In this document: one piece after another, positions 12,771-25,670 of the stretch
How the letters are laid out: every line of letters starts with the position of its first letter
Position numbering within the stretch: position 1 is the first letter of the stretch
DNA from: Hepsetus odoe
Taxonomy: Eukaryota; Chordata; Actinopteri; Characiformes; Hepsetidae
Assembly (NCBI GenBank): GCA_017165825.1
Contig: CM029383.1
Coordinates: forward strand, 12,764,710 to 12,828,709
Reading direction: 5' to 3'
Length of the DNA: 64,000 bases
Position numbers and translations under genes: made by a program
Notes under the pieces: generated by a model
What the model was told of the DNA's origin: nothing
The model's input: only the letters and a program-made list of their open reading frames with translations
Databases searched by the model: none

Positions 12771-13538
12771 AGGTACCGATGAGAACTGCCCATATAAAAT
12801 GTATGTTCACAAGGCTGCCTATTTTTGCATATCCAAAAAGCAAGTCCTGTGAATTTACTGTGAAAGCAATTAGGCATTTTTGTTTTTGCGATTTTATGTA
12901 CTTCCAGTACATACATTCAGATTTACACCCATAATATCTGTATAATATCTTTTCAGACACTTCACAAAGCTGTATTATATTACATATTACATATATTTTA
13001 AACCTAAAAAATAGTGCTAATTAATTGTGTTATTCAAAAAATACCATTACATGATTTAACAAAACGAGTAGAAATCATGCGAAAGGTGAAGGTACTTTCC
13101 AGGGATAACATAACATTTAACAACACTGAATAAGGAAAAGCTACAGAGCCATAGCAAAGTGCATAAACCTCCTTGTCAAATCAGTAATATGCAAATATGA
13201 CATTCTCAGAACCACAACTAAATGAATGAATGATGAGGTGCCAGAGCATATTAGAAGAGAATTCATTCTCACTGGCCAAGTAAATGAACCTGAGGAGAAG
13301 GTGAAAGTGTCAAATGATCAAACCAGGTAGTTTTACGGAATTGAAGATTGTTTGCAAAGTGCTAAGAATGGGTGAAATGTTGAACATTATTGCAAAAAGC
13401 TTTGTACTTCGTAACATAGATGTCTCATCTTTGCAAATAATAATTACGATGATCACAATGCCCTAAATTCTAATGTTTGAATCTCTGTCATTATTCAAAT
13501 TAAACATAATATCTGCTTATGCTTAGTAATACATCATT

Positions 13539-13759
13539 AGGGAGTTGGACCCAGAATAGGCAGGTTATGGGTTTGAATCCTAGACCAGTAGGCTGCCCTA
13601 CTTTACCCTTGAGCAAAGTTCCCCATCATTGCTCCCCAGGCACTTTCAAAAGCTGCCCCATGCTGCACGGTGTGCGGGTAAAAAGCAGAAGTTGAATTTC
13701 GTTGCGTCTCAGTGTGTGCTGTGCTGTGTTTCACAATGACAAAAATAGTCACTTTCACG
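13539..13759 (+). mobile_element. tRNA-derived SINE, tail type 1, head decayed
   Basis: B box ggtttgaatcc, body gctccccaggcactttcaaa, tail cacaatgacaaaaatagtcactttcac. The A-box region is no longer clear. Confidence 0.75.
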
Positions 13760-13763
13760 TTTT

Positions 13764-13940
13764 TCATTTACATTTACAGCATTTAGCAGAAACTGGTCCA
13801 GAGCGACTTCCAGTTCCCAGGAGGGACAGTCCACCTGGAGCAACTTGGGGTTAAGGGTTTTGCTCAGGAACCCAATGGTGGTAGTGCAGGTGGTGGATTG
13901 AACCCGTGACCTCTTGATCTGTAAACGAGTATCCTGTATT
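13764..13940 (-). mobile_element. V-SINE-like element, decayed
   Basis: Minus-strand ends show catttagcagaa and tttacatttac at the 3' tail and a body with ggttaagggttttgctcagg. It follows the SINE at 13539 directly. Confidence 0.65.
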
Positions 13941-14095
13941 GTGAATAGGGTTGCAAAATTGTAGGAATTTGGAAGTTGGAAACTTTCCATGGAAATGAAC
14001 ATGGATATATAGAAATTAACAGGAGTAAACTGGAAACTGGCAAGCTCCATCACACCTAGAGATCATTACTAGAATACTACAACAGAACTGTGACC

Positions 14096-14195
14096 CCTGC
14101 AGCCCTACAGCAGGTCTGTTCTAGAATCCTGCAGCACTACAGCAGGTCTGTTCTAGACTCCTGCAGCACTACAGTAGAATTGTTCTAAAATATTG
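14096..14195. repeat. 32-bp minisatellite, three units
   Basis: Units at 14096-14127, 14128-14159 and 14160-14191 begin cctgcagc and end ctgttctagaat or close variants; the third is more diverged and a partial unit precedes. Confidence 0.85.
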
Positions 14196-14343
14196 GAGCC
14201 CTGCAGTATGACTGTTGAAGCCACACATTTGAACACAATGATTTCATTTCAATGTTTTAACTTATTATTTATGTATTTTGTCCCTGGCATTTCATTAGTG
14301 TTTTTTTTGTCTTTCTTATCTAATTGTTCAAAACAATGTCAGG

Positions 14344-14490
14344 TGGGATGCTGGTGGTCTAGTAGTCCTCCAGCACTGCCATCATTGGGTTCCTGAGCAA
14401 AACCCTTAACCCCAAGTTGCTCCAGGGATACTGTCCCTGTTATCAGGAATTGGAAGTTGCTTTGTATAAGAGCATCTACTGTAAATGTAC
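14344..14490 (+). mobile_element. V-SINE-like element with internal deletion
   Basis: gctggtggtctagtagt head joins directly to ccagcactgccatcattggg, losing the B-box part, then the usual body and a mutated gctttgtataagagcatcta tail segment. Confidence 0.65.
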
Positions 14491-15261
14491 TGTCTGATGT
14501 TAATGTACATTTCATCCCAGCCACTGTGGAAGAAAAGTCTGTGTGTGTTTGTTGGTGTTAGGGGGCATGCTTTCATTTTACATTTTGCATAGGGAACGTG
14601 TTTATTCAGCATTCTTGAATTTTTGTTTACCAATGGAAAAAAACATAGTTCCTCTCATGTCATTTTTTAAATTTGTATTAGAATTGTCTGCAAGCATGTC
14701 TGCTAGATTAATTGATTACCTCAAATTTCGTGTTCACTCAAAAGGTTTCCAACTTTGAATATTCCATGAACAGGTCATAGAAAGTTTCTCAAAAGTTTCA
14801 AGAAATATAACGGAAATGTTCTTTCCCTTTGCAGACCTAATTTTAAATATTTTAAACATAGTCCAACTCTAAAATCATTAAAGTATTTAAAAGTATTTAA
14901 GGAAAAATAGAGAGTCTGATACTGAGAAAAACAATTTTCTGTGCTGGATCAGTTATCAAGAAAGCTTATTTACTGGTTTGGACCATGCCTTCAACATATG
15001 GTCACAGTATGAGAAGAGAGTGTATGATTGTAGAAGTGGATTGAACTTTGGGCTGGAGTTCTGGGTTATGCATTCATCTTAGATGAGCCAGTTTGCTCCC
15101 CAAGAGGGGGGACCAGGGCGTAGATTGGGTCGGCTTGCAGAAAAACCTGAGAACCTGAGGGTAGAGATATGTTTGAAGGATGGATTGAAGAATGGAGTGC
15201 TTTAGACAGGGTCCTTTAATCACTACATTATCTTAACATTTTGTTTTTGAAAAATATAACA

Positions 15262-15700
15262 TATCCACTGATCAGCTATAACATTAAAACAACTTCACCA
15301 ACTGAAAAACATTGATCATCTCCTTGCAGTGGGCCCTTTAAAGGGGTGTGATGCATTGGACAGCAAGTGAATAATCAGTTCTTGAAGTTGATTTGTTGGA
15401 AGCATGAAAAGAACTGTAAAGTTCTCTGACAAAATGTGATGTCTAGACAGCTGGGTCAGAGTATCTCCTAAACAGTAGGTCTTGTAGGGTGTTTCTGGTA
15501 TGCAGTGGTCAGTGCCCACCAAATATGGTCCAAGAAAGGACAACCAGTAACCAGAACACACAGTACATCAGAGCTTGCTGCATAGACTGGTCAAGATGGC
15601 CATTTTAACCCCTGTCCACCGCAAATAGTGTCTAGAATGGGCGCATGAGCATCATAATTGGACCACAGAGCAACGGGACGTGCCCTGAATCATGTTTTTA
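15262..15700 (+). mobile_element. Tc1-like transposon fragment (5' half)
   Basis: Starts with ccactgatcagctataacat, the usual left end of a widespread fish Tc1-like family, and continues into the degraded N-terminal transposase region (LGQSIS-type helix-turn-helix around 15445-15490) and a 'TPVHRK' remnant near 15613. Truncated before the catalytic core; many stops. Confidence 0.75.
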
Positions 15701-17564
15701 ACCCAGTGCACAGAGTGGCAGTAAGCAATGAAAGCAGAGCGCATTTGACAAAAAGGCCTTGATAACTGATGCTGTAACTGCATACATTTTTTCTATGAGC
15801 CAAAAATTTTATTTCTTATGGTAGGTTACACTAGTGTTTATTAGTAATTTAACTTAATTACTTTAGTTTATCTTAACATTATTTGAAGTGCTTCGAAAAA
15901 CTCAAAATTCAATGCCTTTATATTATAATAAAATATCAGTATTGGTTGCTCAAGGTTACTCCAGGTTTCAGTATTGGTATCACATAAGGGAAAGTGGTTT
16001 CAAACCATCTCCAGATAAATGTGCCTCTGTCATTGTGCTATCATGTTGAATGATGTCCTGTAGAGTGTTCCTTCAGCATCTGGTGTCTGTGTGTTGTTCT
16101 CCAACTAGCTGTCTAGAACACTGATCTGAGTGCGATGTGTCTACCACTTACAGTGGTCAGCTTGAGAGCAGGTCCTAGGAAGCTGGTCCTGGATCAGCTC
16201 ATAAAAAGCAAATGTGAATGCTGAGAGCAGCTCCCATGCTTTGCCAACTCACCGCTCTATATCTCGCTCATTTCACAACTTTTCGATTAGCTCTTGGCCC
16301 AACAGCTATCTCAGATCTGGCTGATCTATAGAGAGGAGGATAATGAAAAAATATTTTGTCCATTTCCCTTCCACATTTTCTCTTTGAGATATCAATAATT
16401 CTGTCACACATGGCTTCTTCTTTCCATAATCTTCGTTTTTTTTGCTATGCGTCATTTAGAAAATAAACGTCAAAAGAAAATTTGTTCTAGGCAGTCTGAG
16501 GTGATGACATTCTTAGATACTTAGTTTCTTATGCTGTTTTGTGACATAATGACTTAATACCGGAGAACCGAAGCCAGCATTTTAAATGAGTGTCAAAGAA
16601 AGGCTAGGGACTGTGCAGCTCCAGCCAACTAGGTATTTGATTTTATAAAACAGTGTATCTGTGTCTCTAGGGCAAAGATATACTCACATTTAAGAACTAT
16701 TCATTACTGATCTGAGATCAGTCAGGCTCATCAATGCTATAGTTACTTTCACATTGAAGTAGGCAATATGACAGAGACAAATTACATAACAATATAATTT
16801 TCTGAGTACCCTGTAAATCTCATTTGTACCTCTGACACACAAAAAAGCTCCTTTCTAATAAGAGACAGCTGAATATTAAAGGATGCACTTCAGCCAGCTG
16901 GGGGTTATGCAATATTCAAAGATAAGTACATAATTAATAATGCCATTTAAAATAAATAAACCAACAAACAAATAAAGTGTTTTCCAAGATACTAGCTGTG
17001 GTTCTTTTAAAGAAAGTATTATATATGTAGTGCTAGTAATGAGAAGTGAGATTCGTTTTCCTTGGAAGTATTAAGTAAAGGAATGCAATAGTGCATGGAA
17101 TATTTAAATGTAAATATTTTATTTAAATTTAAACGTGGAATTTGTGTATTTATATTTCATGACTTCATTTCAACTTAAACTAGGCAGAAATGTGATATGA
17201 ATTATTATTGCAATATTCATTTGCATTGTGTGTTATATATTTGACATATTGCACCTTACGTACACTGATCATTTCTGTTAGGGGATGTGCGCTTTATTCA
17301 GTGGTGGGTAAAAGTCATGTGCAGGTCATAGTTTCTGGAAAAGCTACTAAATAGGCCAATATCCCGTAGAGAGAAAATATTAAAGTAACTTTTAAACTTT
17401 TTTATCTTTTACTCTTTTGCAGCTGTTTTATGAGGAACATTTATAAAGCAATATTTAATTTAATAGCAGTGACAACTGCAGGGCATGAATCTCCTGAACG
17501 AATGTTCCAGAGGTGGAGGATGGAAATTTTCACCAGGAAAGTAAATTAAATATTAAAAGGCCCA

Positions 17565-17950
17565 TATCATGGAAAATGTTTTCTTCTATTTTATTCTATA
17601 AAAGAGTTATAATTACTAAAAACATACTTTACAATGCATATAAATCACTCCCAGTCCTTAAGGTCCACATACAAAAAATGTAGCTGCTAGAACAGCCCAT
17701 TATGAACTCGCTGATTTTGTGATGTCACAAAACCAACACATTTCCACATTTGTATACTTAAGTGCCACCTGTTCACTAGGTGTGTTTTAGCTACAAGCCA
17801 GCCAATCAAAATGAAGGTCATTTACATATGTTAGTCTTAAGGGCACGGTTTCAAAAACAGCTTATTTAATATTGGTACTCAATAACTGCACAAATAGTGT
17901 AAGTGAACCTCAGGGGGAAATTTTTAAGCAAAATAAATGTAAGATCTAGC
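17565..17950 (+). repeat. Possible dispersed repeat, copy 1
   Basis: 17800-17880 (caagccagccaatcaaaatg ... gcacggtttcaaaaacagct) is clearly similar to 29990-30065. The outer borders are uncertain. Confidence 0.4.
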
Positions 17951-18226
17951 CCCTTAAATGACAGAGACCTTAAAAAACATTCATATTACCACGTATGCTT
18001 GCCGCTATGTGTTGAGTAAGTCCTCGGGCATTGCAATGTGTACGTATCTCTGTGGGTGCTGGTGGTTGTATGTCTTGGTTTGTGGATGTGAGTTTATGCA
18101 GTGTGTCTGTGATGGAACACATCATGTTACTTTTCGCTGTGTGAGGATTAATCTATTCTATTCTATTACCATGTGTTTGTATAGTCTATACTGTAAGTGT
18201 TGAGCATGTATGCCTGTATATGTGTT

Positions 18227-18232
<6 letters not shown>

Positions 18233-18274
<42 letters not shown>
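18233..18274. repeat. (GT)n microsatellite
   Basis: About 20 uninterrupted units. Confidence 0.95.
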
Positions 18275-18276
<2 letters not shown>

Positions 18277-19034
18277 TGCATCACAATGTAGCATATTAAA
18301 CTTCGCCTCTGTCTTTATTCTGTTTGTGCAACATGTCACAGTGTGTACACTGTATATGTCACTATGCTTTGTGTGTGGCTTTGCCTTTGTAATGTGTGTG
18401 TTTCCTTGGTAAGTGTGAGTGCCGTCGTGCTGAACACACCCTGACACATTAGAATTCTAACAGCTACCGTATAAAACCCAGGAATGGCGCTGGAGCCATC
18501 CAGAGTGGCCATAAAGCCTGAAGCAAAGGAAAGGAATGAAGTGGTGAACCCCACACTTGGCTCGCACACACAGTGGCCCTGCTGCCTAATTGAAACCAGC
18601 TGTGTGCGTGGATTTACGTTAGCATCCACACGCACATATAGCAATTGTCCGAGCATTTGCTTGCACTAATCTGTTTTTACAGGGCCCATTTCCAACATTA
18701 TTCTCAGATTTTATTTTATGACATTTATGACTTATGACACTTGTGGGCATTTGTATACCAAAAACAAATTACAGTTCAATTTTGCATGACCGTCTTCCAA
18801 GCTTTTCATCACTCAGAATTAAACAGGATGATTTTGTAAGTCTTTTAGACTTGCTATGTAAATTAACTTGATTCTGATTGGCTGCCCGATATTGTATTTC
18901 ATTCAAATAGTGAAAAAACATGTTATAACTTCAACATGAATGAGTGTGGCTAATGCAACGCAGGTTGAATGCATCAATAAGCCATAGTTTTAAAAACACC
19001 TGCCTAAAAATGTGACGGTGACTTTGTAAATTGG

Positions 19035-19840
19035 AATCTGAAGGTGTGCTGAAGGTGTGCTTTTGACACCAAGACACAACAGATCCTTTAAGTTCTGTAA
19101 GTTGTGAAGTCCAGTCACTATGGATGGGCTAGTTTGTTCAGCACATCCCAAATTGGAATGAGATCTGGGAAATTTGGAGGTCAAGCTAACAGCTCAGACT
19201 CTATGTAATGCTCCTTAAATGATTCCTGTACAAACTGGCAGGATGTCTTATTAAGAGACCACTGTAATTAGGGAATATTGTTGCTATTAAAAAAGGTAAC
19301 TTGGTCTGCAAACATGTTTAGGTAGGTGGTACATGTCAGTAAAAGAAACATCCATATGAATGCCAGAACCAAAAGTTTCCCAGCAGAACATTGCCCAGGG
19401 CATCATACTACCTCTGCTCACTTGCTTTCTCCTAATTTGCTTTTTTCTTCTTACATCATGTGACCATCCACATGATGTAAAAGAAAATGTGATTCATCAG
19501 ACCAAGCAAATTTCTTCCATTGCTCTATGGTCCAGTTCTGCTATTGAAGTACACGTTGTAAGTACTTTTGGCAGTGACAGGGGTCAGCTTGGACACTCTG
19601 ACCAGTCTGCAGAAAGCTGTGATACACTTAGTGTTCTGACAATACTAGCAATTTGTGTTACAGTAGCTTTTCTTTGGGATTTTTTTTTCTTTTCTTTTTG
19701 GGATTAGAGCACTTGGGCTAGATTTCACTTCCCAAAACACCTTTTTCCACTATGTAGTTTGTCCTCCTTAGGCCGCTTTTGTGGTACCAGGAAAACCCCA
19801 TAAGGCATGGTACTTTGCAATTGGACCATTGTCGGAGCTG
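19035..19840 (-). pseudogene. Tc1-like transposase relic
   Basis: Read on the minus strand it follows the same Tc1 transposase family as the fragment at 15262: the helix-turn-helix end near 19800, WSDESH near 19495 (from gattcatcagacca), 'MLWAMFCWE' equivalent near 19390, and 'NLQNLKDLL' near 19085-19111. Frameshifts and deletions throughout. Confidence 0.75.
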
Positions 19841-20010
19841 GTTTAAATATAGACTTGTCATTGAAAAAAAGGATGTGTGGAATTTTTGTTCCATTACAAT
19901 AAATCAAATAAATTAATACATAAATAAATCGCCTGTTTTTGGACAGACACAAAAAACAATTGTGACATAGACTCTTCCTGGATTGTGATGCATTGGATTT
20001 GCTTGATTTG

Positions 20011-20256
20011 CAGCGGTGGCCTAGTGGTTAGGGACAAGGTCCCAGGATCGGAAGGTCATGGATTCGAATCCCGGACCAATAAGTTGCCCTGACTTACCCT
20101 TGAGAAAGATGCCATCCTCATCACTGCTCCCTGGGCGCTTTAAAATGCTACCCCCTGCTGCATGGTGTGTATTGATGAAAAAACGAGGATGCATTTCATT
20201 GTGTCTCACTGTGTACTGTACCTTGTTTCACAATGACAAAATAGTTACTCTCACTT
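20011..20256 (+). mobile_element. tRNA-derived SINE, tail type 1
   Basis: cagcggtggcctagtggtta head, B box gattcgaatcc, tail cacaatgacaaaatagttac. Near full length. Confidence 0.85.
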
Positions 20257-20772
20257 GATTTGAATGTGTACATAATTTGCATATAAATATGTTCAATTTA
20301 CAGTTGACTTACTTTTGGCAGTAACTATTTAAATAATGTGTAAGCAAAAACAGCTTAAATGTTTTGTTCAAGTAGAGTTATACATTTGAATCAAGTAAAT
20401 TCAAGCAGCTTATTTTCAGCGTGGTGAGCTGGATACTCTGATTAGCCAGTAACGATGTTTTTATTCTGCCGGCTACAATTTGTGCGCCTGGAGACTGCAA
20501 ATGAAACCATCCTGTAAATCTTCTATTATAGGCAGTAAAAACTAATTTTAGATTTCCTGCTTAGGGCATCGTTGCGCCTGATTGCTCACACACACTCTGA
20601 GAGGTGCCTGAAACGTTATAGAGCAGTGTGGTGTGTGTGAGAGAGGGGACACTCTAATGACAAGTACATTAACATGCCAAGCTTTACCTGTTAAAGCTTT
20701 TATCACATGTTAGAGTGTTGGTGGATTGATTGTATGTCTGGATTGAGGTGACAGCTGATAAGCTCAGGCAGG

Positions 20773-20774
<2 letters not shown>

Positions 20775-20813
<39 letters not shown>
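20775..20813. repeat. (GT)n microsatellite
   Basis: About 18 units, just before the tandem SINE pair. Confidence 0.95.
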
Positions 20814-20814
<1 letters not shown>

Positions 20815-20840
20815 CTGTAACAGCTCTGGTCACACACAAA

Positions 20841-21089
20841 GTGAAAGTGACAACCCTTGTCATTGCGAGGTCACGGCACAGCACACATGAACCACAACGA
20901 AATTGGACCTCTGCATTTAACCCATACACACACGTGCAGCAGTGGGCAGCTATTGAAAGCGCCCGGGGAGCAGTGATGGGGACGGTACCTTGCTCAAGGG
21001 TACCTCAGGGCAACCCACATGGGTGGGAATCGAACCCACAATCTTCCGATGCGGGGCCAACTCCCTAACCACTAGGCCACCGCTGCCCC
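20841..21089 (-). mobile_element. tRNA-derived SINE, tail type 1, full length
   Basis: Minus strand runs from gggggcagcggtggcctag to the gtcactttcac end; B box gattcccaccc is slightly changed. A second partial copy in the same direction follows at once. Confidence 0.85.
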
Positions 21090-21090
21090 C

Positions 21091-21255
21091 GACCTCTGCA
21101 TTTAACCCATGCACACGTGCAGCAGTGGGCAGCTATTGAAAGCTATTGAGGTACCTTGCTCAAGGGTACCTCAGGGCAACCTATTGGGAAGGGGTTTGAA
21201 CCCCCGATCCTCCGATCATGCGGCTAACGCCCTAACCACTAGGCCACCACTGCCC
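21091..21255 (-). mobile_element. Second SINE copy in tandem, 3' part missing
   Basis: Same orientation as its neighbour. It starts inside the body (gacctctgcatttaaccc on +) and keeps a clean B box (ggttcaaacc type on -) and head. An internal deletion joins attgaaagctattgag to gtaccttg. Confidence 0.8.
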
Positions 21256-22996
21256 AGGTAAGGGCAGTGGTGACAATGCTACTAATTGACAATGACAAGA
21301 CAATGCTACTAACACAGTAGCACAAGACAATGCTACTAATTGTTAACATGATTACATTCTAAAACCAAGTTATACTAGTCTTTAGGGTAACACATTCTGA
21401 ACTCAGTACGGCCATGAAGTCAAGAGTATTGGTTCTGGGCTAAGAAGGAAAAATGTGAGGGATGGTAAAGAGTTTATTGAAGCTATAAATCACTTGTCCC
21501 CTTTTCACAGAGTGATATGATGGATATTCACTCTGGTTTTCTAGTCACACCTCTCTATTTTACCAACTGGTTTCTTTTAAAGCAGTTCAGTTCTGTTTGG
21601 TGCTCTTTGGCTGCATCTCTAAAAGGGTGAACTTTGGTGGTAATTTGAGGAAAAATTTAGAAATGCTACATTTTGTGTACAAAAGTACATTTGAGTTTGA
21701 CATTTGAGTTAACCTCAGAAAAAGTTTCAGCTGATTGGATTTAAAGTTTGATTTCACCTGAGAAAATGGATTTGAACAGTTTAAGCTAAGACTGGGTGCT
21801 GATATCAGCCCAAGTTTCTGTCATTTTCAGTATTTTCGCCTGATCAGATGGAGATGTAACATAGCCAGTATTTTTTTACCTGACCTGGGTTGGTGTGAGC
21901 AGCAGACTAAGCCTGAGCTTTGCAGAGTAACAGTGAGAGGTGAGCCTCTCAAACAGTAACAGTGCAGCCTTTCCAGCCATAACTGAATGCAGTTGGCCAC
22001 AAAGCTATTTTTCCTGGAATCTCATTCTGGCTGCGGGTTCCCATCTAAGATCTGTTGTGAAATGTGTCGAGAAAACAGCAATGAGGTTTGTTGCTGCCTG
22101 TGTTTGTTTTCTCTCGCGTGGACCGCCTGACAGCAGCTGCCGACAGAGTTGCGTGTATGCTGCAGCTTGCTTGGAACTCCCCATCTCTCCTCTCCTTCTG
22201 TTCTATCAAATCATTATGCTGTATTCTTGTGTTTTGCCCAAGCAGCACTTCAGAAGAGGGAGGTTTGTGGTTGACACTTGGAAAGGCTGAATTTTGAATT
22301 TTGCTCAGCACTGGAGAAGTATACAACGAATGTGTATTGGTGGAATTTCACAAGCAATAATCATACTACTGCATCTCATCATTAAGGCCAAGTGCTTCTG
22401 TTGTGTCTCAGGAACCAATGTGTACAAAGCAAACCAAGGCAAATTTAAATGCTAACTTTTTAATTAACGTATTTTACTAGCTTTTTGTATTTCACTAGTC
22501 AGTGCTTCTGATATGAAGGTGCATGATTTGTTATTAAAACCTATTTAAGCATTTTTAGATCAGAACGTCACCGCTCCGTATCTTCTAGATGACGAAAAGA
22601 TTCCATCTGCGGGTCACTCTTAGATCTTTCCAGCACGTTGCACATTTCCTTTTGTGATCTCCAAGTAAAACATGGAATTATTAGTTCATAATATTTTTCT
22701 CCACCTGCTGGTACACATAATGAAAACAGTAGATGTTTTAGATGCAGGAAAAGTCATATTAATCATGGATCAAGTCATATTTTTTAATGGAATTGTATCA
22801 AAATCTTCGGGATTATTCCTTTAAGAAAATGTAAAAACCATGTTCATTTGCTTTGAGTGCTTAAACTCCAGTCAGTTACATTTTATTTTAGCTTAGACAG
22901 GGTGTGATAGGGTGGGATGAAATGGCATATTAAACAAACACTTAAAATAACATTAAAATTACACTATACACCTTAGGCTTCGAAATTAGAGAAAAA

Positions 22997-23223
22997 GTGA
23001 AAGTGACTACCCTTGTCATTGTGAAACACAGCACAACACAACAAAATGCAACCTCTGCATTTCACCCATACACACACATGCAGCAGGAGCAGCTATTGAA
23101 AGCGCCCGGGGAGCAGTGACGGGGATGTCACTTTGCTCAAGAGTACCTCAGGGCAACCTGCTGGTGAGGGAATCAAACCAACAATCTTCCGATCCAGAGC
23201 GACTCCCTCACCACTAGGCCGCA
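22997..23223 (-). mobile_element. tRNA-derived SINE, tail type 1
   Basis: Head ggcctagtggtgagggag, body gctccccgggcgctttcaat, tail gtagtcactttcac on the minus strand. The Tc1 relic starts 140 nt later. Confidence 0.8.
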
Positions 23224-23364
23224 ACATCAAATTAAACAGAACTAATTGTGCCCATTTTGTAAATTACATTAATGAAACAAGCAGTTAGTCATTGTTTTTT
23301 CATACTGATTATATCCACTAGTATTAGGATCACCTATCGATTTATGAATTATAACCTAGAATTA

Positions 23365-24592
23365 AACACTGCCTGTCAAAAAAAAAAAAGTCACCACCTG
23401 GATTTAACAAAGCATATAGGTAAGAGCCTCCTATTGGATAATTATTGCATGGATGATTTTATTTCAGCTGTAATAAGTTATTTAACCCTAACTGATGCAG
23501 TGTCAGCTTCTCATTACTTGAACAACCATCAGAAGACACAACAGATCAGAAGACACGTCCTGTGGTTGTGGAAAAGATGTTAATCTTTTTCAGATGGGTC
23601 AAATTATTGACATGCATCAGGCAAAGAAAATTCCTATTGAGAAGCTGAAACTACTAGAACTGGGTTAAGAACTATCCAACGCTTTATTAAAAACTGGAAG
23701 GATAGTGGGGAACCATCATCTTCACGGAAGAAATGTGATCGGAATAAAAAATTTACTGAATGACCGTGATCGACAGTCACTTTGGTGAAATCAAATAATT
23801 AAAAAAACAACAGCAGAACTCATGGCTGTGTTCAGTAGTGAAAGTAAGATAATTTCCACACACAGAATGTGAAGGAACTCAAGGGATTGAGTGATCTCAC
23901 TGATCGGTGAGGCTAATTGCAAAAAAGGCTTCAACTTGCTAGAAAGCATCAAGATTGGATTCTGGAGCAATAGAAGAAGGTCATGTGGTCTGATGAGTCC
24001 AGACTGACCCTGTCCCAGAGTGATGGGCGCATCATGTCTAGTGCCTACCGTACAAGCCTGTGGGGCCAGTGCTATGATCTGGGGTTGCTGCAGTTGGTCA
24101 GGTTTAGGTTCAGCAATGTTATGTGCCCAAAGAATGACAGCTGACTACCTGAATATACTGAATGACCATTATTCACTGTTATTCCATGACCATTATTCAC
24201 TATTATAGTGATGTTATTCCATCAGTGAATTTCTTCTTCCCTGATGGCACGTGCATATTCCAAGATGGCAATGGCAGGATTCATCAGCTCAGATTGTGAA
24301 AGAGTGGTTCAGGGCGCAGAGACATTATTTTCACACATGGATTGGCCGCAGAGTCCAGACCTTCACTCCATTGAGAATCTGTAGGATGTGCTGAAGAAGA
24401 ATTTGCAACAGTGGTATGACTCTCCCATCATTTCTACAAGATCTTTGTGTGAAATAAATGAAAATAAATGTTGTGACATTGCAGAAGCTTATCGAGATGA
24501 TGCCACAGCAAATGTGTGCTGTAATCAAAGCTTAAGGCGGTCCAATGAAATATCAGAGTGTGTGACTTTTTTTTTTTTGGATGAGCAGTTTA
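23365..24592 (+). mobile_element. Tc1/mariner transposon relic with terminal inverted repeats
   Basis: Left end actgcctgtc followed by an A run and gtcac is mirrored at the right end (gtgac, T run, ggatgagcagt), with TA on each side. Between them lies a frameshifted transposase: fragments WSDESR near 23998, FQDGN near 24260 and SPDLHSIENL near 24354-24383 mark the three catalytic-acid regions of a DD34E transposase. Stops and frameshifts make it inactive. Ends are placed to within a few bases. Confidence 0.85.
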
Positions 24593-25536
24593 TATACTTT
24601 GTATGAGCACTCTGCAATCCCCTGATTTTCAATTCCAATCCTAGTTTTATTTCAATTACACAGGAGTAGGTTGTGAGATGTATTTAAACATGTCAAAAAA
24701 GTTAATGTGGTTTGTAACACAGTTAAAGGCATACTCAAATTTGTATGTTTTACTAAGCACTAAAAAGATGATGACAGCTGGAGAAATATATTTGTCAAGC
24801 AGTTACTGACTAACTAACTGACAGTAACAGCAGCAAACTCTAATGGGAAAAATCACATTGGTGTTATTGGGAGTACAAATTGCACAAATGTGGCAGAAAT
24901 AGGTACTGGCCTTATATCCACCGTGTTCTCATTAAAGCTTATTTAGGCATAATGTTTTTAAATGTATCATATTAACCCTTTCAGATAAAAGCAACTGACT
25001 TAATGATCAGTTGGTTCTTTCATTTTGATCATGAACTACTATATTTTACAGAAAACAACACTTAAACAACCATCAATGCTCTTGATAAACTTACGATTAC
25101 ACTTATTTAAAATAATGCTAAATTAATTACCTCTGTTTAAGCTAACATTACTGGTTACAATCATTTTCCAGTACTCAGATGAGCATGGTGTGTTAATGGA
25201 GATGTTTGTGGTTACAGACCTGTGCAAGGGTTTCTGGCAATGGTTTTGCAAGGGTTTCTGGCTCAGACCCTATGACTGGCAGGGAAACTATGCAATGAGA
25301 GCGAGCCATCAACCAAAGGCTTAAGGTTTTACCCTTGTGTTCTAATGCTGCTGGGCATCTTAAGTGAACACAGCAGTGCTTTTCAGTCTCTGCATATGCA
25401 GAACACTGAAGTTGCTTTTTACAGATAAAAATGTGTAGAAAAACCTGTTGAATTAGGCAAAATACTTGATTTCTTCACTCAGATGTACTTCTAAAGTAAA
25501 ATTGAAATCTTTGCATTTCTTATTGAGATTTTTTAA

Positions 25537-25670
25537 TCCCTGCGATGGGCTGGCAACCTGTCCAGGGTGTGTCCCCCGTCCTTCGCCCTGTGTGAGCTGG
25601 GATGGACTCCAGCACTCCCCCGCGACCCCGCTAGGGACAAGCGGCAGAGAATGAATGAATGAATTAATGA
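25537..25670 (+). mobile_element. SINE tail type 2 only, AATG repeat end
   Basis: ctgcgatgggctggcaacct through gacaagcggcagaga and (AATG)n. No head; 5' truncated. No convincing target duplication found. Confidence 0.75.

Noticed and set aside
21940..22326. Three overlapping frames (69-116 codons) in a slightly GC-richer patch
   Set aside because: Frames conflict with each other, no recognisable domain and no clear splice or promoter context.
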